Shown: positions 1-8,711 of the stretch, one piece after another
Position numbering within the stretch: the stretch's first letter is position 1
Layout: every line of letters begins with the position of its first letter
DNA from: a virus
Direction: 5' to 3' (one strand)
IMG/VR virus record: IMGVR_UViG_3300042691_009095
Coordinates: 1-21,508 of that record
DNA length: 21,508 nt
Made by a program: the position numbers and the translations under genes
Notes under the pieces: generated by a model
The model's input: the letters and a program-made list of their open reading frames with translations, nothing else
The model's database searches: none
Told to the model about the DNA's origin: nothing

Positions 1-956
1 CAGGTAAGAACGGACGGCGCGACACCAATCACGACTTCGGCACTAACCCTTGCAGTGAAATCATCCTACGTCCCTATCAGTTCTGTAATCTAACTGAGGT
101 GGTGTGTAGGGCTGGCGACACCTTCGAGAGCCTGAAGCGCAAGGTGGAGCTGGCTACGATTCTAGGTACGATTCAGGCAACGTTTACAGAGTTCCGCTAT
201 CTGCGTAGCATCTGGAAGCGCAACACAGAGGAAGAGGCTTTGTTGGGCGTTAGCTTTACTGGCCTCATGGACAGCCCATTAAAGGATATGTATTATGAAA
301 GTTCAGACCAACTCGAAGCCCTCAAGCAACACGCAGTCGAAGTCAACAAGCTCTGGGCAGATATACTTGGAATCAATCAGTCTACGGCAATCACTTGCGT
401 CAAGCCGTCGGGAACAGTTTCACAACTCGTTGACTCTGCTAGCGGCTTGCATCCTCGCTTTAGTGATTTCTACATACGTCGTGTAAGGAACAGCATCAAC
501 GACCCGCTGACGCAGTTCTTGGCAAGCCAAGGCGTTCCGTGGGAGATGGATAAGGTGAGCCCGAACACGGCTGTGTTTAGCTTCCCTCAGAAGTCACCAG
601 ATGGTGCTGTGTGTAAGGATGGCCTGACGGCTATTCAGCAGATGGAGTATTGGAAGCACATTCAGGATAACTGGTGTGAGCACAAGCCTTCCATCACCGT
701 CTACTACGGCGCTGACGAGTATATGGAGCTTGGTGCGTGGGTGTGGGAGCATTTCGATGAGGTGAGTGGCGTGGCGTTCCTGCCCCGTCTTGAGCACACA
801 TACGAACAAGCTCCCTATGAGGAAATCACAAAGGAGCAGTATGAAGAACTTGTGTCAAGAATGCCAGTCATTGATTGGAGCCAGTTCGCAGAAGCAGAAG
901 ACAACACAGAAGGAAGCCAAACCCTTGCGTGTTTCGGAAGCTCATGCGAAATATGA
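1..956 (+). CDS. nrdJ: Adenosylcobalamin-dependent (class II) ribonucleotide reductase, C-terminal part, 5' partial
   Basis: The gene runs in from the left edge; its first complete codon is at base 3, and 317 residues are visible. Class II reductases make deoxyribonucleotides from ribonucleotides with a B12-derived radical. The visible part starts just before the active-site motif TNPCSE. The thiyl-radical Cys is encoded at 51-53, flanked by Asn (45-47) and Glu (57-59). A second Cys lies eleven residues later (84-86), the same spacing as C408/C419 in the Lactobacillus leichmannii enzyme. The conserved KPSGTVSQL stretch follows, and the protein ends with a C-x4-C pair (FGSS between the cysteines), the usual redox-active tail that re-reduces the active site. 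The Met codon at 99 lies inside the conserved fold and is not the start. About 390 N-terminal residues should lie outside the window. The next gene follows after 12 bases, so the two are probably cotranscribed. Family assignment is firm; di- versus triphosphate specificity cannot be told. Confidence 0.95.
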   Translation, partial: GKNGRRDTNHDFGTNPCSEIILRPYQFCNLTEVVCRAGDTFESLKRKVELATILGTIQATFTEFRYLRSIWKRNTEEEALLGVSFTGLMDSPLKDMYYESSDQLEALKQHAVEVNKLWADILGINQSTAITCVKPSGTVSQLVDSASGLHPRFSDFYIRRVRNSINDPLTQFLASQGVPWEMDKVSPNTAVFSFPQKSPDGAVCKDGLTAIQQMEYWKHIQDNWCEHKPSITVYYGADEYMELGAWVWEHFDEVSGVAFLPRLEHTYEQAPYEEITKEQYEELVSRMPVIDWSQFAEAEDNTEGSQTLACFGSSCEI

Positions 957-968
957 GGAGATACTTAA

Positions 969-1172
969 ATGGCTATCTACTCATACGACTGCCAAGAGCA
1001 CGGGCGATTTGAAATAACTCGCCCGATGGCAGAGAGTGACGAGCAGGGAGAATGCCCTGCCTGTCACAAGCTCTGGGATAGAGTGAAGTTTATAGACGCT
1101 ACCATAACCCACGACTACAGAGGATTATGGATGAAGAACCACGGCGGATATAGTGTTGTAGATAAGAAATAA
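969..1172 (+). CDS. Small FmdB-like zinc-ribbon protein
   Basis: A 67-residue protein beginning MAIYSYDC, the usual opening of FmdB/CxxC zinc-ribbon proteins. The first metal-binding knuckle is C8-x2-H11 rather than the common C-x2-C. The second is C29-P-A-C32, so the site would be Cys3His. A good Shine-Dalgarno (GAGGAG) sits about 7 bases before the ATG and overlaps the end of the reductase gene. The reductase stop is 12 bases upstream and a terminator follows at once, so this is the last gene of the plus-strand unit. FmdB-type proteins are small putative regulators with poorly known function. Whether this one binds DNA, RNA or a protein cannot be read from the sequence. Structural zinc binding is likely; a functional link to the reductase is only suggested by adjacency. 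Confidence 0.8.
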   Translation: MAIYSYDCQEHGRFEITRPMAESDEQGECPACHKLWDRVKFIDATITHDYRGLWMKNHGGYSVVDKK

Positions 1173-1175
1173 AAT

Positions 1176-1195
1176 AGCCCCTCAAAAGAGGGGCT
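1176..1195. terminator. Bidirectional intrinsic terminator between converging operons
   Basis: An 8-bp perfect stem (AGCCCCTC / GAGGGGCT) with an AAAA loop lies between the stop codons of the zinc-ribbon gene (ends 1172) and the minus-strand transglycosylase gene (ends 1202). On the plus strand it is followed by TTTCTTTT. On the minus strand it is followed by ATTTTATTT. It can therefore end transcription from both sides. The same 8-base stem words recur in the hairpin at 12742-12769. Confidence 0.9.
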
Positions 1196-1201
1196 TTTCT
1201 T

Positions 1202-1801
1202 TTACATGCTATCCATTTTATTCAGCACAGCTGGAACGTATTCCCTAGTCTCTTTAGGCGCACTTGCTAGCGCTTTATCTACGTTACCACCAGCCCTTTT
1301 CAGGGCCCGTTCCCAATTTCCCGGCCCCCAATTGTAAGCCGCCAGTCCACCTTTGAGCCCATATTTTCCATACATGGCATCAATATAGTCCTGACCAACT
1401 CTTCTTAGCTCAGCTACTGAGTTGTCCTTAGCTGGGGCTACGCCATATCCGGGGTCTCTGAGTGTACCCGGCATTGTCTGCATTGGGCCGATAGCGCCTT
1501 TGGGAGACACAGCATTGACCTTTCCGCGCGACTCCACCCACTCTACTGCCGAATGAAGCCTAACACCCGGTCTTCTATAATCAATTGTAGAAGTTGAGCT
1601 AGGCTTGTTCATCATATCATATAGCCTATCTATCCGTCTTTTTGGAGTTGTTGTTTGCGAAGACTCCGACCGCTGCTGCTCAGCACCTGCAGCAAGATAG
1701 GAAAACGTATCAATCATTCTACGCCTTTTTCCTACTGAGGCCGGAGCTTCTGCTTTAAGACTCTCGTCAGTAAACAATGATTCAAGCCAGTTATCCATCA
1801 T
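1202..1801 (-). CDS. Lytic transglycosylase (SLT fold), virion-associated
   Basis: A 199-residue protein with a Lys/Arg- and Ser/Thr-rich N-terminal 75 residues, followed by a soluble-lytic-transglycosylase domain at about 80-170. The catalytic Glu is E90 in the ESRG motif. The GxxGPMQ-type motif is at 102-113 and the AYNWGPGN motif at 155-162, which are the three signatures of the family. The enzyme would cleave peptidoglycan glycan strands to 1,6-anhydro-muramyl ends. There is no signal peptide. Its position as last gene of the internal-virion-protein cluster suggests it is carried in the particle and acts at DNA entry rather than as an endolysin. In T7 this activity is the N-terminal domain of gp16; here it is a separate protein. 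The start codon overlaps the upstream stop (TAATG), and an adjacent second ATG could also serve. The gene ends six bases before the terminator. Confidence 0.9.
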   Translation of the reverse strand: MMDNWLESLFTDESLKAEAPASVGKRRRMIDTFSYLAAGAEQQRSESSQTTTPKRRIDRLYDMMNKPSSTSTIDYRRPGVRLHSAVEWVESRGKVNAVSPKGAIGPMQTMPGTLRDPGYGVAPAKDNSVAELRRVGQDYIDAMYGKYGLKGGLAAYNWGPGNWERALKRAGGNVDKALASAPKETREYVPAVLNKMDSM

Positions 1802-3579
1802 TATTCTGCCCCAGCTTTGCCAGTCTTAGAATTAAGCAATGCCTCCAAGGATTTCTGGTCATTATAGAACTTGCCCCATTCTGCGGCGATGTTATTATCC
1901 ACCAGTATCTTGTTATATGCTTTCTTAAATCCTTCTGGGTCATTACCTGTGTATAAGCCTCCGGGGGTGTTTACTGTTTTTCCTCCCTCTTTAGCAGTCT
2001 GCATTCCATAGGTTACAGTATCAGGAAGAACATAGTCTTTAGCATACTCTGGCGGAAGTGAAGCAGCAATAATTGTATGGGACTTATCCCAAGCAGCGGC
2101 TCTAGCAACAAAGAGTTTATCAATGTTATCTGGATTTCCGAAGCTACCGCTAAGCTGTGCGCTGGTGTTGTAGAATGACCTATTCAAATTAGAAAATACT
2201 AATTTGGTTTCTCTTGGGCTGGCAGCAACAACATTTCCCGTAGTTTTATTTATTACAGGGATGCTATATCCAGCAATCACCATAGCCGTCAAGTCTACAG
2301 AACCGTTAAGCTGAGACTGTGTAGGAGCTTTCTCAGTACTCCACAATGAAGTGAGTCTATTATAGTTATTCCAGTCCCCTTGCCCGTAGGTCTTGTCTTC
2401 ATACACCACTCCATCTGGATTAGCATACGCATCTTGCAGCTTGCTCTGCCCAATAGTGGCTTGGGCAATGAGCCCAGAATCTTCTTGCTTGGCATAGGGC
2501 ATTGCTCTCGAAAACGCCTCTTTAGCAGAAGCATTGCCAGCATACGAAGTTACCCATAAACCAGCATCAATAGCCCCTTTCATTTTAACAGGGTCGCCGC
2601 CAGTATCAATTATATTAGAAATATACGTCCTAATTAACTTAAGTTGACTTGCCTCTGCTTTTGCTTCTGTAGCCTGAGTGCCCGGAACCGCTTCAAGCTG
2701 AGCAATTGTGTTATCAATTGCTTCCAGTTCGCTAACAGCTGTTTGGAAGGCTTGCTTTCTAACTTCAGCATTGGGGCTGGTGATTTTACTAACAAAGTCG
2801 CTATCTGCGCCAAAGCCCTTGTAGAATTCGGTGCGTTTTGTTTTAGCGTCCTGAATCAAAGTCCCTGAAACAGAGCTGCCGCCGAAAGCACTTTTAACAA
2901 CAGTATCTGCAATGGCGGATGCCCCATCGTAGTCGCCCTTCTCAATAAGCGCAAGGGCATCCATGCTCTGTTTAATGACGTATCCGGGGTCAGAAGACTT
3001 ATCAGCTGCTTCCAGCATCTTACTAACTCTGGTACGCACTCCGTCTTTTCTTTCCTTCTCTTGTTCCATACCAGAAAACTTCATGGAATAGATGAGGTCA
3101 GATACGTTAAGCACTTCTGAGCCAAGCGTCTTAGAGGCAAGCAGTCTAATCTCGTCGCCCAAATCGGGTCGTCTCATTATAGCATCGGTAATCATGCTTT
3201 GAGCACGGGCAAGATGATTATATTTACTCATCATACCCTGCGTCTTTGCATCATTAAGGTCGTTAAAGCGGGTGGAAAGACGTGCAAGTTCCTTGCTGCC
3301 CTCCTCAGTAAGACTTCCCTTATTTGCCTCCAAGTCTGCATACAGCAGGGCCTCTGCCCTAACAGGGTCATTTGCTATCTGCTGGTTGATGTTACGGAAG
3401 TACTCTCCGCCCTGTTGCAAAAACTGAGCATCTGTCGCCTCGTTAGCAGCTTTTCTTTGTTCAATAAGAGTCTCGCCAATGCTACCAACAGCATTAATGA
3501 TAGTCTTATCAACCGGAGTTACTGGAGTTGCAGTATCCATTCCGGGCATGTCAGGCGTACTGTAGTTACTCGCCACCAT
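1801..3579 (-). CDS. Internal virion / DNA-ejection protein (592 aa), possible T7 gp15 counterpart
   Basis: The protein is 592 residues and predicted largely helical, with charged heptad-like stretches around 40-190, and no signal peptide, clear membrane segment or enzyme motif. It is assigned by place: it lies between the giant 1704-residue protein and the transglycosylase, in the block that follows the tail tubular genes, where T7-like phages encode their internal core. T7 gp15 is 747 residues, so the size is comparable. The Shine-Dalgarno AGGAG sits about 7 bases before the ATG and lies inside the end of the upstream gene, whose stop overlaps this start (TAATG). Role in the ejection tube is inference; a structural role in the virion is likely. 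Confidence 0.65.
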   Translation of the reverse strand: MVASNYSTPDMPGMDTATPVTPVDKTIINAVGSIGETLIEQRKAANEATDAQFLQQGGEYFRNINQQIANDPVRAEALLYADLEANKGSLTEEGSKELARLSTRFNDLNDAKTQGMMSKYNHLARAQSMITDAIMRRPDLGDEIRLLASKTLGSEVLNVSDLIYSMKFSGMEQEKERKDGVRTRVSKMLEAADKSSDPGYVIKQSMDALALIEKGDYDGASAIADTVVKSAFGGSSVSGTLIQDAKTKRTEFYKGFGADSDFVSKITSPNAEVRKQAFQTAVSELEAIDNTIAQLEAVPGTQATEAKAEASQLKLIRTYISNIIDTGGDPVKMKGAIDAGLWVTSYAGNASAKEAFSRAMPYAKQEDSGLIAQATIGQSKLQDAYANPDGVVYEDKTYGQGDWNNYNRLTSLWSTEKAPTQSQLNGSVDLTAMVIAGYSIPVINKTTGNVVAASPRETKLVFSNLNRSFYNTSAQLSGSFGNPDNIDKLFVARAAAWDKSHTIIAASLPPEYAKDYVLPDTVTYGMQTAKEGGKTVNTPGGLYTGNDPEGFKKAYNKILVDNNIAAEWGKFYNDQKSLEALLNSKTGKAGAE

Positions 3580-6500
3580 TATTTCTCTCCTCTAACGTAT
3601 GTTTGTTCTTTATAGGCTTTTATCAAAGAATCGAGAAGCTCAGAGCTTTCCATTCCAAGACCACTCTTTCTAATCTCTTCTAGTCTTTCATAAGCCTCTT
3701 TATTCAGGGATGGATTACTGATTTCTCCAACCCAAGCCTTTACTTTTTTGCCCTCTTTGGTGTCTCTGATGATATCATCGCGCAGTTGTCTTTCTAGGTC
3801 ATCTTGAACATCCAGCACGAACTGCTTATCCTCCATTGCAGCAAAGAAAATTGTAAGGCCAGCACGATACTTTTCAACAGCCTGATGCTGAATTTCTCCC
3901 GGCAATCCTTCAATTAGTACGTCGCTATAGATGTACTTCCTGAGATTAGATGCAGTATCCTGTACTTGCTTCCTATAGTTTTCCTCGCTAGACTTCATGG
4001 TCTTCCACGAGTTAACATAGCGATACCAGTCAGCCTCACTTTCCGTAGGAGCATTAGCTCCCACAATATAGAAGAAGTCGGCCAAACTGCCTTTACCAGA
4101 CTCGCCAGAAGGAACGCCACCAGTCATTAACTGACCAGTGTCTCTGAGAATCATATAACGCTCAGCATCGCCAAAAACCGGAACCATCTTCTTAACCACG
4201 TCCCAGCCAGCGATTGCAATAAGCTTAGCATACTCCTCAGGGGTCAGGTTTTCAGTACCCATTCCGCCATAGAGAGAGAAGTACCTCTCGGCAACAGTAA
4301 CAACAGAATTGTCCAGTCCAAGCAGGGTAGAAAGAAGTTTCTTACCGCCATCTATCTTATTAGAAAAGCCTTCCTTGCTAAACAAGCTGCCGTCTGAGAA
4401 GTCTGAAAACGCCTCGACATATCCTCTAGCATTTTCAAGAACCGTGTACCAGATACCAGTACTGGCACCAGTGCCCATCTTGCTAGCCAAGTCCCACTCA
4501 ATCGCATTAACATCCATGAATGAAACGTCCTTGTCAAACAAGAACGCTACGTTTCTAACTAGGGCATCAATAGCGGAGTTTATAATTCCTTTTTCTGCTA
4601 TCGGTCTAATCGGGCTTCTTTCCCACTGCTCTCGTCTTTCAAGATGGTCTGGGTCATTTATATAGCTATCGAGCCATGTTTTGTATAACAGTGCGGAGGT
4701 TTCAAAGGCCCTAACACCAAGAATAGGAACAGCGCCGACACCGAGCCGCAAGGCATCGATTTTGCTCAGTGTGGTTGGTTGCAGGAACGGAGTGAGCGTA
4801 AACTGCATCTTCATACCAAACGCTTGGAACTGCGTCGAAGCAGACAGAAAGCCACGCTGGATACCCAGCTGACCTTCAGGAGTCATGTTTCCGAGGAAGT
4901 CTTGTGTTCTTCCAAGCAGCGCCGCCTTATTTGTAGGAGACTTCAGGTAGGACTTATTTTTACCGCGAGTTGCAAAGTATTGCGCCAGATATGTGAACTG
5001 AGTAGCATAGTGTTCACCTGCCGGAGCTCCTATAGCATCAAACGAATCACCTATAGAGTTGGCAACTTGTGAGAGCCTACTGACCCCTGAGTTGCGCGGC
5101 CTACCAAGCTGCTCTGCATCACTCAACGTTGCAAACTTCATGGTAGAGTTGTGCTTAACCTGTTCCCACAAACCACTAGTCACATAAGAATCAGCTAAGT
5201 CGTACAGTTCGTCAGAAGACAGTCCGGTCACTGATTTGAATTTATCCAACTCCCTGATTCTTTTCATCATCTCTTGCTTGCTGATTTGACCACCAGCATA
5301 GTCAAGGCGAGCGTATAGGGCTGTCTGGAACGTACCATGACTTACAATAGCCTTACCTGAGCTAACAGGCCACCCAAGATTCATTACAGCTTGCATCGAG
5401 TTCAGCATGTAATGCGGAGCCGGGCGCATGCGAATGATTGTATTATACCTAAACTTCTTCCAGAAGTTCATGGGACTAAAGCCTGTACGAGAGGCTCTTT
5501 GCATGATTTCCTGTACACCAGACCAATTGGTAGCTTTCGATGCCGCCCAAGCCGATACCTTAGAGGTTGCAGCCACAGTATCATCAGGCAATAGTTTGTA
5601 AGCTTCGATTGTATTTAACGTACTAGTAAGCTCTTCCCATTGCTTTTGTAGATACTGCGGAGGAGAGCTAACTACATCATCTATAGATACATAGCCCCTT
5701 AGCATCACGTCTTGTGAATTATTCAGGAGTTCTGGATACTTTCTAAGGCTAGCCATCAGGGTATTCTCAAGATACTGCACATGAGCCCCTTTGGTGTAGT
5801 TGTCTGCAAGCAGTCTGAAGGTGGTGTACACAGCCTCCATCGGGTCAGTGTAGTTGCTACCTACAGGGCCGTCCAAGCTTACAATAGCTTCGCCCTTCTT
5901 TCCGTAAACCAAGCCGTTGAGATTCTCATATAAGCCCTGCCTGATTTGCAGGGATTGATTCCATACGCTACCAAATGGCTCGGCTACAAGCTCGGTGTAC
6001 TTCTCAGCAAACTCGCTTCCCTGTTTAAACGTCTGGTTCGGAAACTCTTTAGCAACAAAGTCTTTGACTGCTTGCTCAGAACGGGCAGTAGCAACAATGT
6101 ACTTTCTGCCGCTTTTAGAACGACCAAATACAACGTAGTTATCGTTCAGGTTTTCTGGGAAATATCCGGGAACTGCGTTAAGAACGTCATCGCCTTCCTT
6201 TACCGGAATAACTTTCATCTTCGGGTCAGCTGCTTTCACTGCCACGTAGGGCACTTCCATTCCGCCAGACCATTCTATTTCCTGAGACTTATAGAGCGTA
6301 TATCCTCTTTCCTTGAGACCAGCCATTTCAGCTGGGCCCATAGTCCTAATAATGGTTTCGCCACCATCATCAACATACTTAACCGCCTCGCCCTGTTTCA
6401 GTTCAGGGATGGTGTCTACCTCTTTAGCGTATCCCAAAAACCTACCCTTGGGACTTGTAATTCTAACATATCCCTGAGCCGCCAAGCTTCTACTAAGACC

Positions 6501-8693
6501 AGTTCGAGCAAACGCATATGACACCTCTAAACCACGCTGCATGGCGTAGTAGCCAGCGATAGCCCCGTCGGATTCTACCCCGAGACTTCTAAGTGCTTGC
6601 TTTGTTAGAGTTCCCTTATTGGCTTGAGTTGCTCTCATAGCCTTATTCACAGCGGGCCATTCAGCATCTGGTATTCTTTTAACGGCGTTGTTGTACAGGG
6701 TTTTGAACAAAGCTTCTGCGTCACGCTCTGAGCCAGCAGCAAGGCGCATCCCATTCACCACTTTTGGGGAGAGCGCACTGTAAATGTTTCTAAACATATT
6801 GCCCGGAGAAAACGAACTAAACGCCTTTATAAACATACTATTAGAAGATGTAGGACTACTAGCAAACAAAGCTCGTCTCAGCAAAGGAACTCCCATTCCT
6901 TCGATAAGATTTTCTCCAATTCCATCAGAGTAAATTAACCTATTAACTGGAATATTATAAGAGGTATCGACAAACCATTCAAAGTGCTTGGCACCACGCT
7001 TGCTTACGGACAGGCTCTGGGCTGCTTTGAAGATGTCTCCATCAGCCTCTGTATAGATTACGCCAGAGTTCTTGTCTCGCAGAGAATACTTAACCTCTCC
7101 AGCATATTCCGAAAGCCCCATACGGGCAATAGCTGCCTGTGCATCCTCTTTAGTTTTATATCCAACATTGTCTCCACCGCCAAATCGACCAGTCACCGAG
7201 ATGTTAGTTTGGTCTTCAGAAATCTCTATGACAGAGTTGGCAGGACTGCCATGCAAGCCACGAGAACGAACAAATTCGCGCACAGCAACAGGAGCCCCGT
7301 CAGCAACAAGAGCTATCGGACGCTTGATAATGCTCATCAACTGTTCTTCTACGCGACCAGACAGGGCATCAATTTCTTCAAATGCTTTGTTAAGGTCGGC
7401 ACTGATGTTGCTTCTATCAAACGCAACACGACTTTTGGGAAGACCAGTTGCAATGGCACCCGGCAAATCTTCTTCTACACCCTTGCCCCCAGCACGAACG
7501 GCCGTTGCTACCTCACGGGCAACAACATTCCTTGATATTGGGGCTCTATGCACTGCGGCTTTTAGCATTCTGTTGGTGTTTCTAGCGCCGCGGGTCAGCA
7601 ATACCATTGGGCCACCAAAGTCAACCAATGTAGCAAAGCTATCTAATCCCTGCGCGGCATCCATTACAGTTTCTTGCCCAACAAAATTAACAGCAGCTCC
7701 TATCCATTTATCAAGAAAGCCCTGTTCACTATTAGGGTCTCTTGTAAGAACATCTTGGAGCAAAGCTCCATATGCGTCCTGAAGGGCTAGAGTTCTTCCT
7801 CCACTGGCATTTGTGCCAATAGGGGCTTTGCGATAAGCCTCGAGATGGGCAGCAAACTTTCTTTTATCTTCAGGAGAAAGGCCAGCTACTAAGCCAGCGG
7901 CCTTTGCCTTAAGCTCGCCGCTTCCTTCCTCAGCAAACTTCTTCATGTCAATGCCACGATACTTGTTGCCAAAGTCCTGCAAACTCTTAATACCACTTGT
8001 TTGTAGCAGGTCAAGAACAATGACGTTAACACCTAGATTGAAGCTACCGGGCACAAGTTCAAGACCAGTATTAAGCAGGTCTGTAGCGCCACCCTTACCT
8101 ATCATTCTGGGCCTAAAGAAGTATTGGTTATCTGCGTTTCTATACGCTGTATTTAGAAGCTTGTTGGCTTCTTCATCATCGTCTGTAGACATAGCTGCAG
8201 ACACAAGGATGGCTTCTTTCTTTGTCTTTACATTAGTGGAAGCAATAGCAGCCTGTCTACGAGAGCCAGTTCTTTCTTCAATACGCGCACCATCTTCCTC
8301 CAGAGTGCCCTCACGCAGAGCAAGAGACTGGTCATGCGACCTTTCAAGCAGCATTTCTGCTTGCTCATACTGGTTTGCATCTTTATTCTCAATAGCCTGT
8401 AGATTTGTAAACATCTTCAGGTATTCTGCTCTCTGTTCGGCAGGGATGTCATAACTAAAGGCGAGCTGCTCTACAGCAGCCCGTCTAACTTCATAGTTAT
8501 CGTCTTTGGCGCGTCTAACCGTATCCAGAATGTCGTCTTGAGTCGGGCCTTCTGGTGGAGTTTCTTTACCAACGCCTTCATTTGCCAGCCTGAAGTAAGA
8601 CAGTCTATCCGCCTGTTGGTATGGAGTTTGCTCGACAAACGGCTCGTCAGGCATCTCGTATTTTACAAGGGGCATTTCTACTTTTTGACTCAC
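3579..8693 (-). CDS. Giant internal virion / DNA-ejection protein (1704 aa)
   Basis: This is the largest gene of the window. The start is GTG, chosen because AAGGA (8701-8705) sits 7 bases upstream; no ATG gives a better fit. Residues 1-200 are highly charged and helical. A hydrophobic stretch at about 211-230 is followed by long mixed helical regions with many Ala/Gly-rich amphipathic segments. I see no transglycosylase, protease or polymerase motifs. By position (after the gp13- and gp14-like genes) it matches the T7 gp16 slot (1318 residues). Such proteins form the core stack and are ejected into the cell envelope to make a DNA channel. The transglycosylase domain that T7 gp16 carries at its N-terminus is absent here and is encoded by the gene at 1202-1801. 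A virion location is likely; the detailed role is inferred from context. Confidence 0.7.
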   Translation of the reverse strand: MSQKVEMPLVKYEMPDEPFVEQTPYQQADRLSYFRLANEGVGKETPPEGPTQDDILDTVRRAKDDNYEVRRAAVEQLAFSYDIPAEQRAEYLKMFTNLQAIENKDANQYEQAEMLLERSHDQSLALREGTLEEDGARIEERTGSRRQAAIASTNVKTKKEAILVSAAMSTDDDEEANKLLNTAYRNADNQYFFRPRMIGKGGATDLLNTGLELVPGSFNLGVNVIVLDLLQTSGIKSLQDFGNKYRGIDMKKFAEEGSGELKAKAAGLVAGLSPEDKRKFAAHLEAYRKAPIGTNASGGRTLALQDAYGALLQDVLTRDPNSEQGFLDKWIGAAVNFVGQETVMDAAQGLDSFATLVDFGGPMVLLTRGARNTNRMLKAAVHRAPISRNVVAREVATAVRAGGKGVEEDLPGAIATGLPKSRVAFDRSNISADLNKAFEEIDALSGRVEEQLMSIIKRPIALVADGAPVAVREFVRSRGLHGSPANSVIEISEDQTNISVTGRFGGGDNVGYKTKEDAQAAIARMGLSEYAGEVKYSLRDKNSGVIYTEADGDIFKAAQSLSVSKRGAKHFEWFVDTSYNIPVNRLIYSDGIGENLIEGMGVPLLRRALFASSPTSSNSMFIKAFSSFSPGNMFRNIYSALSPKVVNGMRLAAGSERDAEALFKTLYNNAVKRIPDAEWPAVNKAMRATQANKGTLTKQALRSLGVESDGAIAGYYAMQRGLEVSYAFARTGLSRSLAAQGYVRITSPKGRFLGYAKEVDTIPELKQGEAVKYVDDGGETIIRTMGPAEMAGLKERGYTLYKSQEIEWSGGMEVPYVAVKAADPKMKVIPVKEGDDVLNAVPGYFPENLNDNYVVFGRSKSGRKYIVATARSEQAVKDFVAKEFPNQTFKQGSEFAEKYTELVAEPFGSVWNQSLQIRQGLYENLNGLVYGKKGEAIVSLDGPVGSNYTDPMEAVYTTFRLLADNYTKGAHVQYLENTLMASLRKYPELLNNSQDVMLRGYVSIDDVVSSPPQYLQKQWEELTSTLNTIEAYKLLPDDTVAATSKVSAWAASKATNWSGVQEIMQRASRTGFSPMNFWKKFRYNTIIRMRPAPHYMLNSMQAVMNLGWPVSSGKAIVSHGTFQTALYARLDYAGGQISKQEMMKRIRELDKFKSVTGLSSDELYDLADSYVTSGLWEQVKHNSTMKFATLSDAEQLGRPRNSGVSRLSQVANSIGDSFDAIGAPAGEHYATQFTYLAQYFATRGKNKSYLKSPTNKAALLGRTQDFLGNMTPEGQLGIQRGFLSASTQFQAFGMKMQFTLTPFLQPTTLSKIDALRLGVGAVPILGVRAFETSALLYKTWLDSYINDPDHLERREQWERSPIRPIAEKGIINSAIDALVRNVAFLFDKDVSFMDVNAIEWDLASKMGTGASTGIWYTVLENARGYVEAFSDFSDGSLFSKEGFSNKIDGGKKLLSTLLGLDNSVVTVAERYFSLYGGMGTENLTPEEYAKLIAIAGWDVVKKMVPVFGDAERYMILRDTGQLMTGGVPSGESGKGSLADFFYIVGANAPTESEADWYRYVNSWKTMKSSEENYRKQVQDTASNLRKYIYSDVLIEGLPGEIQHQAVEKYRAGLTIFFAAMEDKQFVLDVQDDLERQLRDDIIRDTKEGKKVKAWVGEISNPSLNKEAYERLEEIRKSGLGMESSELLDSLIKAYKEQTYVRGEK

Positions 8694-8711
8694 AATGTAA
8701 TCCTTATTAAA

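Noticed and set aside
594-809. Minus-strand frame opposite the reductase
   Set aside because: It is a shadow of the conserved reductase sequence, with no ribosome binding site or known pattern.
99-956. Reductase as a complete short gene starting at 99
   Set aside because: The same frame continues to the window edge and contains the essential active-site motif upstream of that Met codon, so the gene is simply cut by the window.
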